Shown piece after piece: positions 9,892 to 18,952 of a DNA stretch of 64,000 bases; position 1 is the first letter of the stretch; each line of letters starts with the position of its first letter. Both the position numbers and the translations under genes were made by a program. The notes beneath the pieces are model-generated. The model searched no databases. It had not been told where the DNA came from and saw only the letters and a program-made list of their open reading frames with translations. The stretch lies in assembly GCA_016870995.1 (NCBI GenBank), contig VFZU01000006.1, forward strand, positions 1 through 64,000, in the 5' to 3' direction. The DNA is from Acidobacteriota bacterium. GTDB lineage: Bacteria > Acidobacteriota > Terriglobia > Bryobacterales > Bryobacteraceae.

Positions 9892-11390
9892 CGCGCACAG
9901 ACCTCAAACAGGAAGGCGAGCGTCTCCCGCGTCTTGGCGGGATCGATGATTGCATCCACATGTCCTCGGGCCGCCGCATAGCGCGCATCCAGCCATCGTT
10001 CGTAGTCCGCTCTGGTTTGGGCGATCTGGCCTGCCATTTCTGGCCCAGGCTTCGCGCTATGAATGGCCTGCACGGCCGAGTCGCCTTCCATCACTCCAAT
10101 CCTTGCCGTCGGCCATGCCAGTGCAAAGTCTGGGTCGAAGCCCTGGCCCGCCATCGCGTAATAGCCGGCACCCGAGGAGTGATTCAGCGTCAACGCAATC
10201 TTCGGCACAGTGGCGCAACTCATCGCTTCCACCATCTCCGCGCCTGCCCGAATGATGCCGCTCTCTTCGGCCGCCTTCCCCACCATAAAGCCGGAGACGT
10301 CCTGCAGATACAGCAAAGGCAATCGATGCCGTTCGCAAACATCCACAAAATAAGCTGCCTTGCGAGCTGACTCCGTGTAGATGATCCCGCCGATCCGTGG
10401 CCCTGAGGCTGTTTTCAGAAAGCCCCGTCGGTTCGCTACAACACCAATCGGTCGGCCCCCCAGCCGGGCTCGTGCGCAGATCATTTCTGGCCCGTATTCG
10501 GGCTGATGCTCTTCGATCGATTCTGTATCGAGCAACGCACTCAGCACCGCATTCGTGTCGTAAGGCTGACGGTGGTCGTCGGGCAGTGTGTCGTATAAAT
10601 TCAATCCTTGAGTCACTTCGCCAATCTCTCGTCGCAACCCGATTTCGCGCAGCCGCGCTCGCAACATACCGATGCACTCCTCATCGTTGCGCGCCATCTG
10701 GTGCGCCACCCCACTCACTTTCGTGTGCATGGCCGCCCCGCCCAACTCCTCGGCGCCGGACGTCTCACCCGTCGCGCCCTTCACAAGGTTCGGCCCACCC
10801 AGGCCCATGAAACTCGTCCCTTCCACCATGATGATCAAGTCGCTCAAGGCTGGCAGATAAGCTCCCCCCGCAATGCACATGCCCATCACCGCCGCCAGTT
10901 GTGGCACCTTCAATTCGCGCCGCATCTTCGAGCAATAGTGAAAGATTCTAGCCGCCCCATACTGCCCGGGAAAAATTGCATCCTGCAGTGGCAGATTCAC
11001 TCCGGCGCTATCCACCAGATACACGATCGGGATTCTTTGCCGCATCGCAATTTCCTGCGCCCGCAGAATCTTTGCAATCGTCTCCGGCCACCAAGCTCCT
11101 GCCTTCACGGTCGCGTCGTTGGCGACGATGACGCAAGGCCGCCCTTCCACCAATCCCACAACACAAACCACCCCGGCCCCCGGCGCTTGCCCCTCGTACC
11201 GGTCGTGGGCCACCAGCAGCCCGGTCTCGAAAGAAAAACTGCCAGCATCCAGCAAGAGCGCCACACGTTCTCTTGCGGTCAATTTACCCTGCGCGTGCTG
11301 CTTCGCAATCTTGCTAGCCCCGCCGCCGAGCCGCAACAGCTCTTCCAGCGATCGCAATTCCTCAAGCAAAGCCCGCATTCGATTCGGCAT
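9888..11390 (-). CDS. Acyl-CoA carboxylase beta subunit (carboxyltransferase)
   Basis: A 500-residue biotin-dependent carboxyltransferase of the MccB/AtuC/PccB type, which moves carboxylate from carboxybiotin to an acyl-CoA. The first crotonase-like half contains AHGKLTARERV-type text (QGKLTARERVALLLDAGSF) and the oxyanion-forming MGMCIAGGAYLPALSD; the second half has SGAGYYAMAGQGFDPD and MEGDSAVQAI. The GAYLPALSD signature resembles methylcrotonyl/geranyl-CoA enzymes. No biotin carboxylase or biotin carrier gene lies nearby, so its alpha subunit must be encoded elsewhere. First gene of the AtuA operon; a TATAGT box on its strand lies 12 nt before the ATG. Confidence 0.93.
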   Translation of the reverse strand: MPNRMRALLEELRSLEELLRLGGGASKIAKQHAQGKLTARERVALLLDAGSFSFETGLLVAHDRYEGQAPGAGVVCVVGLVEGRPCVIVANDATVKAGAWWPETIAKILRAQEIAMRQRIPIVYLVDSAGVNLPLQDAIFPGQYGAARIFHYCSKMRRELKVPQLAAVMGMCIAGGAYLPALSDLIIMVEGTSFMGLGGPNLVKGATGETSGAEELGGAAMHTKVSGVAHQMARNDEECIGMLRARLREIGLRREIGEVTQGLNLYDTLPDDHRQPYDTNAVLSALLDTESIEEHQPEYGPEMICARARLGGRPIGVVANRRGFLKTASGPRIGGIIYTESARKAAYFVDVCERHRLPLLYLQDVSGFMVGKAAEESGIIRAGAEMVEAMSCATVPKIALTLNHSSGAGYYAMAGQGFDPDFALAWPTARIGVMEGDSAVQAIHSAKPGPEMAGQIAQTRADYERWLDARYAAARGHVDAIIDPAKTRETLAFLFEVCAR

Positions 11391-11410
11391 AACGCTGATC
11401 TAACTATAAG

Positions 11411-13306
11411 ATGAGAAGACCCATGGCAATCTTCGACGAGAAGACCGCACGCGTCCTCGCCACCATTCTTGCCTTCGCCGCTTCCCTCTATGTACTCTGG
11501 GGCCTCCGCGAACTGTTCTTCCTATTGCTGATCTCGATCTTCTTTGCCTACACGGTTGAACCCATCATCAACTACATCAACCGCAACACGCCCCCGTTCA
11601 TCTCGCGCCGCAAAGCGATCTTCGTCACCTACATTGCGATCTTCATTGGCATCGTCTTCGGGCTTACCATCCTCAGCCAAGTCATCGCCGACCAGGCAGC
11701 AGATCTGATCAAACAACTCCCGAACCTGGACCAAGACCCCTCGAGCGCGATTCGCCTCCCTCTGCCCGCCCGTCTGGAACCCTTCCGGGATCAGATCATG
11801 ACCCACGGTCTTGAGTTTGCCCGCTCCACGGCAAACACCTTGGTCTCCAACCTTGGCAGCGTCGGCTTCCTGCTACTTGCGCCGATTTTCGCGCTGTACT
11901 ACCACATAGAAGGTCCTCGATATCGCGCTTGGCTCATCCGCGCGGCCTCCCGGTGGGACTCGCAAATTGCCCTCACTGCACTTCTCGATGACCTCCGCAA
12001 TCTGCTCAGCAACTACATCCGTGCGCTCTTCATTCAAAGCATTTCGGTTTTTGTCGGTTACGGCGCCTACTACGAACTCGCACAAGTTCCATATCCGATC
12101 TTGCTTGCCAGTCTGGCCGCCGCCCTTGAAGTCATCCCAGCCCTCGGATGGATCAGCGCCGCCTTGCTCAGCCTTCTGGTGGTTGCCTTCTCCGGCTACA
12201 CCAATCTCTTCTGGCTCTTCATCTTCTATCTGGTCTTTCGCATCTTCCAGGATTACGTGATCACTCCGCTCGTCATGAAGAAGGGCGTACAGCTTTCTCC
12301 GATTCTCGTCCTGACCGGCGTCATCGCCGGTGAGATGCTGGGCGGCGTACGCGGTATGTTCCTGAGCATTCCAACGCTCGCCGCCGCGCGAGTGTTTTAC
12401 CGGCATTGGGCCAAACGTTCTGCATTGCTGCTCTGTATCGCCGCCTCTTTGAACGCGCATTCCATCAGTGTGTCAACCAGTACGGCAACCCTCAACGGAA
12501 AGGCCCTTCGTGTTGAACTTCGAATCCCAAAATACGAAGCCGAGCACACAACTCCTGCGGCAATCGCTGGCGCGATCCGGTTCGATAAGGCGAACCTCGC
12601 TCAATCTGATTGCCAGTCAGTCGGACAGGAGCTCGTTTGCCGGATCGAGTATCAGTTTGCAGCCTTACCGGGCGAACTCATCGAAGCCAACGTCACGCTT
12701 GCCCGCGTCACCGTACCCAACCACGTTCACATCATGCGTTTCCTCCGCGGTGCCACTGCGCGCCAGGCAGTGTTTGATCGCACTTTCGAAAACGAACGCA
12801 TCGACCTCCACGAAGTTGGCAAAGCCGAGCTCTGGTCCCGCGCCGCTCGCATGGGGTTTACGCAGCTTCTCTATCAACCGATCTTGATTCTGTTGCTGCT
12901 CGTCGTCTCCCGTCCAGTGCCCTACATCGCCGCTGCCGCCGCTTCCTTCTTCGTGATCTTGCCAGATACTTTCTACGCGATTCCCGGCTTCTTCGAACTC
13001 GCCACAGCAGTTTCTCTCTCCTATCTGGCGCTTGAGTACCTCTGGTTCCCCAATGCCTCCGGCAAGTGGCTGCTACTGGCTGCGATAGGCGCCCTCGAAG
13101 GCGCAGGACTCGCCATTCTCGCCCGCCCCACCGGTCCAGGTGCCGTTGCCTTTGGCACCGGTCATCTCGCGGCTTGTCTGCTGGTGAGCCTTTTGGGGGT
13201 ATATTTTTCGCGGAACATTCCAGACGCCTGGATGCGTAGAATCATGTGGGCCCTCGCAGGGCTAGGAGCGATTTGGACAATATGGGTATTCGTCAAACGA
13301 TTTTGA
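11411..13306 (+). CDS. AI-2E-family exporter fused to a degenerate HupE/UreJ_2-like membrane domain
   Basis: A 631-residue membrane protein. Residues 1 to about 335 are a complete AI-2E/PerM-family transporter with the typical paired N-terminal helices, a soluble insert and the conserved PxLG-type region (ALEVIPALGWISA) and FQDYVITPLVMKK. Directly after it comes what looks like a signal peptide (SALLLCIAASLNAHS), a roughly 120-residue beta domain (ISVSTSTATLNGKALRVEL) and five to six more helices. That layout is the one of HupE/UreJ_2 proteins, but the histidine-rich metal motifs of that family are missing. No stop or frameshift separates the two halves. A second ATG at 11423 with GAGAAG upstream may be the real start. 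Confidence 0.8.
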   Translation: MRRPMAIFDEKTARVLATILAFAASLYVLWGLRELFFLLLISIFFAYTVEPIINYINRNTPPFISRRKAIFVTYIAIFIGIVFGLTILSQVIADQAADLIKQLPNLDQDPSSAIRLPLPARLEPFRDQIMTHGLEFARSTANTLVSNLGSVGFLLLAPIFALYYHIEGPRYRAWLIRAASRWDSQIALTALLDDLRNLLSNYIRALFIQSISVFVGYGAYYELAQVPYPILLASLAAALEVIPALGWISAALLSLLVVAFSGYTNLFWLFIFYLVFRIFQDYVITPLVMKKGVQLSPILVLTGVIAGEMLGGVRGMFLSIPTLAAARVFYRHWAKRSALLLCIAASLNAHSISVSTSTATLNGKALRVELRIPKYEAEHTTPAAIAGAIRFDKANLAQSDCQSVGQELVCRIEYQFAALPGELIEANVTLARVTVPNHVHIMRFLRGATARQAVFDRTFENERIDLHEVGKAELWSRAARMGFTQLLYQPILILLLLVVSRPVPYIAAAAASFFVILPDTFYAIPGFFELATAVSLSYLALEYLWFPNASGKWLLLAAIGALEGAGLAILARPTGPGAVAFGTGHLAACLLVSLLGVYFSRNIPDAWMRRIMWALAGLGAIWTIWVFVKRF

Positions 13307-14610
13307 TTTTTGGGCTTGCCGCCGCAACCTTTGCGCAGGACCTCACCACCAAAGCCGACGAGTTTGTCGGCGCTTACGCAAAACTAGGCAAGTTCTCGGG
13401 CACGGTTCTCATTGCCAAAGAAGGTAAGATCGTCTTTGAGAAAGCCTACGGTATGGCGAATTACGAATGGTCGATCCCGAATACGGTCGATACAAAATTC
13501 CGCCTCGGCAGCATCAGCAAGCAGTTTGGCGCAGCCGCCATTCTCAAGCTGGAAGAGATGGGAAAGCTCAAAACCACCGATAAAGCTTGCGATTACCTCC
13601 CCGCATGTCCGGAGCAGTGGAAGCCGATCACGATCCATCAACTTGCCACCCATACCTCTGGCGTCCCCAATTTCACGAATTTTCCAGACTACGCAAAGAT
13701 CAAGTACCGCCCTTCTCGTTACGAGGAACAAGTCAAATTAGTCTGGGAGAAGCCGATGGATTTCGATCCAGGCACCAAATTTCAGTACTCCAACACCGGC
13801 TACGTCATTTTGGGCCAGATCATCGAGAAGGCCAGCGGCCAACCCTGGGAGCGATTTCTCGCCGAGCAAATTTTTGTACCAGCCGGGATGACGAACACGC
13901 TTGCCGATTCCAATACTGCGCTGGTACCAAAACGCGCGGCTGGCTACAGAGCCGCCGGCGGAATGCCTGTCAACGCCGAGTACATCGACATGCGGATCCC
14001 GAACGTCGCGGGCGCCTTGATCTCAACCATAGAAGACCTCTACAAATGGGATCGTGCTCTGGCCAGTGGAAAACTCCTGGGCGAAGCCGCCATGAAGAAG
14101 ATGTTCATACCGGAAAAGAACAACTACGCCTATGGGTGGGTCCTCACCGACCAACAGGGCAAAGCTTTCCAGGGCCACGGCGGCGGCATCGAGGGTTTTA
14201 CCACTCAGATCCAGAGATTGCCCAGTGAACAAGCTCTGCTCGTAGTCTTGTCGAACTTCGAAGATGGTCAAACTGGTCCAGTGAGCCGTGGACTCGCTCA
14301 AATCCTGAATGGCGGCAATCCGGAAATTCCGAAGGAACGCCAGGAGATCCAAATCGATTCCGCCGCCTTGGATGAGTACGTTGGCACATACCAACTCGCC
14401 CCTTCGTTCGCCTTGGTCGTCACCAAAGAAGGCAACCAACTCATCACCCAGGCCACCGGTCAGGGCAAGATCCCGATTTTCGCGGAGTCGAAAGACACCT
14501 TCTTCCCCAAGGCCATGCCGGCGACGCTTGTCTTCACAAGAGAAAACGGCAAGGTCACCGGCCTGATCCTCAAGCAGGGTGGCCGCGAGATGAAGGCGCC
14601 TCGCCTCTAA
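13282..14610 (+). CDS. Secreted serine hydrolase, beta-lactamase class C family
   Basis: A 442-residue exported protein of the penicillin-binding-protein/class C fold; members are D,D-peptidases, esterases or D-amino-acid peptidases. It has a signal peptide (ILIFGLAAATFAQ), the nucleophile motif Ser-x-x-Lys in RLGSISKQFGAA, the Tyr-x-Asn-type motif in FQYSNTGYVILGQ, and HGGGIEG in place of the Lys-Thr-Gly box. A C-terminal beta domain (ALDEYVGTYQL onward) resembles DUF3471-type caps. The start at 13282 has AGGAG about 12 nt upstream and yields a proper signal peptide; it overlaps the exporter gene by 25 bp. Substrate unknown. Confidence 0.9.
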   Translation: MGIRQTILIFGLAAATFAQDLTTKADEFVGAYAKLGKFSGTVLIAKEGKIVFEKAYGMANYEWSIPNTVDTKFRLGSISKQFGAAAILKLEEMGKLKTTDKACDYLPACPEQWKPITIHQLATHTSGVPNFTNFPDYAKIKYRPSRYEEQVKLVWEKPMDFDPGTKFQYSNTGYVILGQIIEKASGQPWERFLAEQIFVPAGMTNTLADSNTALVPKRAAGYRAAGGMPVNAEYIDMRIPNVAGALISTIEDLYKWDRALASGKLLGEAAMKKMFIPEKNNYAYGWVLTDQQGKAFQGHGGGIEGFTTQIQRLPSEQALLVVLSNFEDGQTGPVSRGLAQILNGGNPEIPKERQEIQIDSAALDEYVGTYQLAPSFALVVTKEGNQLITQATGQGKIPIFAESKDTFFPKAMPATLVFTRENGKVTGLILKQGGREMKAPRL

Positions 14611-15332
14611 AAGTTCACGATCTTTGAGAAGCTGACGGGGTCGAGGCTCGCACCGCCGACCAAAGCCCCATCGATCTCTTCTTGCGCCATGAGTGCCGTA
14701 ACGTTGTCGGGCTTAACGGAACCACCGTAGAGGATCCGCATATCCGCGCCAGCCATCTTGCGGATCACCCGGTGGGCATCAGCCGCCATTTCAGGCGTCG
14801 CTGTTTTGCCCGTGCCAATCGCCCATACGGGTTCATAGGCGATCACAATCTGTGCCTTCTCTTCAGCCGACAAGCCAGCAATGCCGCCTGCGTACTGCTT
14901 TTCAAGTACGGCCTCGGTTTCCCCCGCCTCACGCTCAGCCAGCAACTCACCAACGCAGACAATCACCTTGAGCCCGGCCTCAATCGCAGCCTTCGTGCGC
15001 TTCAAAACCGTCTCGTCAGTTTCACCAAAATACTGCCGCCGCTCCGAGTGGCCCACAATCACCCATTCGCAACCCAGCGTCTTCAACATCGGCCCTGAGA
15101 TTTCACCCGTAAACGCACCCTCTTTGGCCCAATACAGATTTTGCCCACCGATCGCTACATTCGATCCCGCAGCAGCATCAATGGCTGCTGGAAGGTCCAC
15201 AAACGGTGCGCAGACCGCGATCTCGCAATGCTTCGCATCCTTCACCAGCGGCAAAAAGTTCTCAAAGAAAGTCTTCGTCTCGGCCGGTGTCTTGTACATC
15301 TTCCAGTTCGCGGCCATCAATGGGGTTCGCAT
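14607..15332 (-). CDS. tpiA: Triosephosphate isomerase
   Basis: A 241-residue glycolytic enzyme interconverting dihydroxyacetone phosphate and glyceraldehyde 3-phosphate. All catalytic elements are present: the N-terminal AANWKM lysine, the electrophilic His in VIVGHSERR, the base Glu in AYEPVWAIGTG, and the phosphate-binding YGGSV and LVGGASL loops. Length is slightly short of the usual 250 but the barrel is complete. Its stop overlaps the convergent hydrolase gene by 4 nt. A TAAACT box 7 nt before the ATG overlaps the stop codon of the upstream phosphodiesterase gene, so tpiA can have its own leaderless transcript. Confidence 0.97.
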   Translation of the reverse strand: MRTPLMAANWKMYKTPAETKTFFENFLPLVKDAKHCEIAVCAPFVDLPAAIDAAAGSNVAIGGQNLYWAKEGAFTGEISGPMLKTLGCEWVIVGHSERRQYFGETDETVLKRTKAAIEAGLKVIVCVGELLAEREAGETEAVLEKQYAGGIAGLSAEEKAQIVIAYEPVWAIGTGKTATPEMAADAHRVIRKMAGADMRILYGGSVKPDNVTALMAQEEIDGALVGGASLDPVSFSKIVNF

Positions 15333-15339
15333 CTCTTTC

Positions 15340-15345
15340 AGTTTA
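15340..15345 (-). promoter_or_regulatory. -10 box for tpiA
   Basis: TAAACT on the minus strand, 7 nt before the ATG at 15332. Its first three bases are the TAA stop of the upstream gene. Confidence 0.45.
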
Positions 15346-16518
15346 CCGTTCGAGCTTCACACCCAAGATCGCAGCCAGTCTTCCCGCCACACTTTCCATC
15401 GGTACCGCGGGAGTGACGCCCTTCTTCACGCCCGGCCCCCACATCACCATCGCTGCTCGGTAGTCGCTCAAACCCGGCCACCAGCCATGGTTCCCCTTCT
15501 CGTAAGGCGGTACATACAATTCAGCTCCCGGCTTCATCGCGAATCCCTCGTTTCGCTTGGGCTCAAACGCCGCCACAACATCGGCTCCCGGTTCAAACTT
15601 GCGGACCTCATCGATCGGCACCTCACGGCCCAGTAGTCCCGTGTCGCGCCACTTCGCCGCTACAGCAGCATCGCGCGTAGTCAATAACCCACCAAGCATC
15701 CCCATCTGCATCCCTTTCGCGAATACAGACAGATTCAGATCGCGGTCGACGCGTTCAAAGCCGTGATCCCCCAGCACCACGATCAATGCATTCTTCGGCG
15801 CCGCTTTCACAATCTCTCCGATGTAACCATCGGTCACTTCGAGAGTATGATTCGCTTCCTTCTCAAACGGCCCAGCTTCATGCGCCACTGCATCTAGGTC
15901 GACGAAGTGCAGCAGGATCAGATCGGGCTTCGCCTGTTTCAGAAGATAAACGCAAGCCACCTTGCGGGTCCGGTCGTCGACCCATTCCTGTCGAAAACTC
16001 GGGTCCAATTTCTCGATGTTCTCCACCAGCCCCGGCGTGGCCTTCTCAAAGACCGAGATGTAATCCATGCTCCCGCCATTTCGCCCCCGAAAGTATTCCG
16101 GCAGATTGAAATCGATATCAGCGTTAACAGTCACAGGCCACGTAATCGCCGCACTCTTGAGCCCTGCCTTCCGCGTTGCATGCCACAGTGTCTTCACCTT
16201 CAACATGTCCGCCATCCAGTAATAGTCGCCGCTCTCCTCCTTCGGCCTGCGGTTACTTAGAATCCCATGCTCCCTGGGAGCCACACCCGTAATCAGGGTC
16301 GTGTGCGAAGGCCATGTCACCGTCGGCACGGTGCCGATCAGGCCTCCCACGAATTCACCTTCCCGCATCAGCCTGCGCAACACAGGAATCTTCAGGCCCA
16401 GCTTGTCGGCATCTCGCAAATACCGGTGGTCCAATCCATCCACCGAGATCACCACGACAGGCCGCTTCTGTCCAGCCAGAGTCATCCCCAAAAGCATCAA
16501 AAGGCAAATGGCGCGCAT
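15343..16518 (-). CDS. Secreted alkaline-phosphatase-superfamily phosphodiesterase (type I PDE / nucleotide pyrophosphatase)
   Basis: A 391-residue exported hydrolase. After a signal peptide (MRAICLLMLLGMTLAGQ) comes the first metal Asp in VVVISVDGLDHRYL and the catalytic Thr in TVPTVTWPSHTTLITG, then GILSNR, the Asp/His pair in LLHFVDLDAVAHEAG and VVLGDHGFERVD, and the C-terminal metal His in GNHGWWPG. These match the ecto-nucleotide pyrophosphatase/phosphodiesterase family, which uses two zinc ions. The frame is open 26 codons further upstream, but only the start at 16518 gives a signal peptide; AGGA lies 4 nt before it. Divergent from the chlorite-dismutase-family gene. Confidence 0.9.
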   Translation of the reverse strand: MRAICLLMLLGMTLAGQKRPVVVISVDGLDHRYLRDADKLGLKIPVLRRLMREGEFVGGLIGTVPTVTWPSHTTLITGVAPREHGILSNRRPKEESGDYYWMADMLKVKTLWHATRKAGLKSAAITWPVTVNADIDFNLPEYFRGRNGGSMDYISVFEKATPGLVENIEKLDPSFRQEWVDDRTRKVACVYLLKQAKPDLILLHFVDLDAVAHEAGPFEKEANHTLEVTDGYIGEIVKAAPKNALIVVLGDHGFERVDRDLNLSVFAKGMQMGMLGGLLTTRDAAVAAKWRDTGLLGREVPIDEVRKFEPGADVVAAFEPKRNEGFAMKPGAELYVPPYEKGNHGWWPGLSDYRAAMVMWGPGVKKGVTPAVPMESVAGRLAAILGVKLER

Positions 16519-16570
16519 AAATCCTATTCTCCGCCGTAACTGTTTCTCTTTGATGAGCGAATAGCAACTG

Positions 16571-17122
16571 ATGCCTGTCAATTCTCGCCTCGTCACTTTT
16601 CATGCCGGTGATTCCGGTTTCTGGCGGATCATCTCAAACAAGCCATACGTCGGTGCGGCCTGGCCAGAAGCAAAGCGTCTGGAGGTTTCGATGGGTGAAC
16701 CTCCCAATCAAAAGTCGATCTGGCAACTCACGGGGGTTACCAGCAACGAACGCTACGTCTCGCGCATCGAGAAAAATACTCTTTCCGCCAAGCAAGCTCC
16801 ACTGGGCAGACCCACTGCGGATCGCGCCGCGTTGATTCCGATTCGCAAGACAGCCGCATGGTGGGCCATGACTCAGGACGAACGGCTTGCCATCTTCGCC
16901 GAAAGCCACAACGCAATCGGTCTCAAATTCCTCCCGGCCATCGCCCGCCGCCTCCACCACTGTCGCGATCTCGATACGCACCAGCCCTTCGACTTTCTCA
17001 CCTGGTTCGATTATTCCGCTGCCGACGAAAACGCGTTTGAAGACCTCGTGAGCGCACTTCGTCAAACTCCGGAGTGGAAATTCGTAGACTGGGAAATTGA
17101 CATTCGTCTGCGGCGTGAATGA
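16571..17122 (+). CDS. Chlorite-dismutase-family protein
   Basis: A 183-residue protein of the chlorite dismutase/coproheme decarboxylase superfamily, short form. The diagnostic C-terminal half runs through AWWAMTQDERLAIFAESH, LKFLPAIARRLHHCRDL, FDFLTWFDYS and WKFVDWEIDIRL, with the His-His of the RRLHHC segment where the proximal haem ligand is expected. Most short members have no proven chlorite activity; some bind haem, others are of unknown function, so the reaction is left open. The gene overlaps the following GrpB gene by 4 nt (ATGA), implying a two-gene operon. Confidence 0.85.
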   Translation: MPVNSRLVTFHAGDSGFWRIISNKPYVGAAWPEAKRLEVSMGEPPNQKSIWQLTGVTSNERYVSRIEKNTLSAKQAPLGRPTADRAALIPIRKTAAWWAMTQDERLAIFAESHNAIGLKFLPAIARRLHHCRDLDTHQPFDFLTWFDYSAADENAFEDLVSALRQTPEWKFVDWEIDIRLRRE

Positions 17123-17652
17123 GCATCCAAGTCTTAGCCTACGATCCAGCATGGCCCGAAGCCTATGAAAAGCTTCGCGGCGTCCTCTGGCCCGTCGTCT
17201 CGCACTTTGCGGTCAGCATCGAACACGTGGGCAGCACTTCCGTGCCAAGGCTAGCCGCCAAACCGGTGATCGACATCGACATCGTGATCCCGGACTACGC
17301 CTCGCTACCGCAGGCGATCAATGCCCTTGCCTCCCTCGGCTACACCCACCATGGGGACCAAGGCATCCCCGGCCGCGAGGTCTTTAAGCGCGTCGAATCT
17401 CCACGCACCCACCACCTCTACGTCTGCCCTCAAGACTCCATCCCCCTGCGCAACCACCTCGTTCTACGCGACTACCTACGCTCCAACACTGAAGCGCGTG
17501 ACACCTACGCCCGCCTAAAGATCGACCTTGCGCAAAAGCACTTCAATGACATGGACAGCTATATCCGAGGCAAGACAGACTTCATCCTTGCAATCCTCGG
17601 CCATCAAGGATTTGACTCAAACACGCTGGACTCGATTCGCCGGTCGCAGTGA
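17119..17652 (+). CDS. GrpB-family protein (nucleotidyltransferase fold)
   Basis: A 177-residue member of the GrpB/UPF0157 family. The signature VSIEHVGSTSVPRLAAKPVIDIDIVI carries the Gly-Ser and Asp-x-Asp of a nucleotidyltransferase-like active site, followed by RTHHLYVCP and LRDYLRSN typical of the family. Distant relatives include domains attached to dephospho-CoA kinase. The cellular role is not known. Translation is coupled to the preceding chlorite-dismutase-family gene by ATGA. Confidence 0.88.
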   Translation: MSIQVLAYDPAWPEAYEKLRGVLWPVVSHFAVSIEHVGSTSVPRLAAKPVIDIDIVIPDYASLPQAINALASLGYTHHGDQGIPGREVFKRVESPRTHHLYVCPQDSIPLRNHLVLRDYLRSNTEARDTYARLKIDLAQKHFNDMDSYIRGKTDFILAILGHQGFDSNTLDSIRRSQ

Positions 17653-17704
17653 CGCCTCGTTGCATTGGGTCTCAGGGCGCAGCGAGCATCCCGCAGTCGA
17701 TCCG

Positions 17705-18952
17705 CTAAGCCGTTGCTTCTTCTGCCTTCTCTTCAATCGGCTCCAGATCTCCCGTTGGCAGATCTACACCTTCCCAGCGCGCCACCGCTGCAGTAGCCAG
17801 GCAGTTACCCAACAGGTTCACTGAAGTCCGCGCCATGTCCATGATCGTATCGACGCCCAGCAGCAGCGCAACCCCTTCCAACGGGAGGCCGAAGCTGCCC
17901 AGCGTCCCGCTCAACACCACCATTGACGCCCGTGGCACCGCCGCCACACCCTTCGACGTCAACATCAGCGTGAGCATCATCACCAGTTGCTGCCCCAGAG
18001 GCATATCCACACCCGCCGCCTGAGCCACAAAGATACTTGCCATGCTCAAATAAAGAGTCGTTCCATCGAGGTTGAAGCTATACCCGGTCGGCAACACAAA
18101 GCTCACAATATGTTTCGGCACCCCAAAACGCTCCATGTTCTCCAGCGCCTGTGGCAGCGCCGCTTCGCTTGAGGCCGTTGAGAACGCCAGAATGTAGGGA
18201 TCCTTCACTGCCTGGATGAAACGCCGCAGCGGGATCTTGAAGATCACCACTACAGCCCCCAACACAACCACTACGAAGATCGCCAGCGACACAAACAAAG
18301 TCGCAATCAACTGCCCTAGGTTGAATAACACACCGATCCCTTTGGATCCGATAGTCACCGCCATGGCCGCACCAACGCCAAACGGTGCAAAGTACATCAC
18401 ATACTTGGTGTATTCGAACATGATCTCTGACAGGCTCTTGCACCAAGTCACTACGCTCTCGGCCTTCTTGCCAATGGAAATGCAAGCCGTACCGAAGATG
18501 AACGCGAACACTACGATCTGCAGGACCTCGCCCTTGGACATTGCCTCAATGATAGATACAGGGAAGGTGTGCTCGAGCATCCCGGAGAGCGTAACGCTCG
18601 ACTGCGCAAGCTTCGCCTTCTCTGCTGGCAAGTTCACACCGATGCCGGGCTTCACCAGATTCACGGCCGCCAATCCAAGGAACAAAGCGATCGTCGTCAC
18701 CACCTCGAAGTAGATGATCGCCTTCGCGCCAATCCTCCCCATCGCCTTCGCGCTTCCCGTTCCCGCGATCCCGTACACTAGCGTCGCAAATACCAGCGGC
18801 GCAATGATGCTCTTGATCAAATTCAGAAACACTTTCGACACCGGCGCCAGCTCTTTGGCGAAATCAGGTGCCACCATGCCCAGCCCAATGCCAGCCGCCA
18901 TCGCGATAAAGATCCAGGAAGTCAGGGATATTTTTTTCAACGTTCGCCCCAT
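17705..18952 (-). CDS. Dicarboxylate/amino acid:cation symporter (GltP/DctA family)
   Basis: A 415-residue inner-membrane transporter of the DAACS family, importing glutamate, aspartate or C4-dicarboxylates with protons or sodium. The serine-rich hairpin motif is FSTASSEAALPQ, the cation/substrate motif is GYSFNLDGTTLYLS, and the last helix carries GVDTIMDMARTSVNLLGN with the Asp, Arg and Asn used for substrate binding (the Arg favours acidic amino acids or dicarboxylates). It is the last gene of the xseB-ispA-tlyA-nadK run; its start overlaps the end of nadK by 16 nt. Convergent with the GrpB gene. Confidence 0.93.
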   Translation of the reverse strand: MGRTLKKISLTSWIFIAMAAGIGLGMVAPDFAKELAPVSKVFLNLIKSIIAPLVFATLVYGIAGTGSAKAMGRIGAKAIIYFEVVTTIALFLGLAAVNLVKPGIGVNLPAEKAKLAQSSVTLSGMLEHTFPVSIIEAMSKGEVLQIVVFAFIFGTACISIGKKAESVVTWCKSLSEIMFEYTKYVMYFAPFGVGAAMAVTIGSKGIGVLFNLGQLIATLFVSLAIFVVVVLGAVVVIFKIPLRRFIQAVKDPYILAFSTASSEAALPQALENMERFGVPKHIVSFVLPTGYSFNLDGTTLYLSMASIFVAQAAGVDMPLGQQLVMMLTLMLTSKGVAAVPRASMVVLSGTLGSFGLPLEGVALLLGVDTIMDMARTSVNLLGNCLATAAVARWEGVDLPTGDLEPIEEKAEEATA

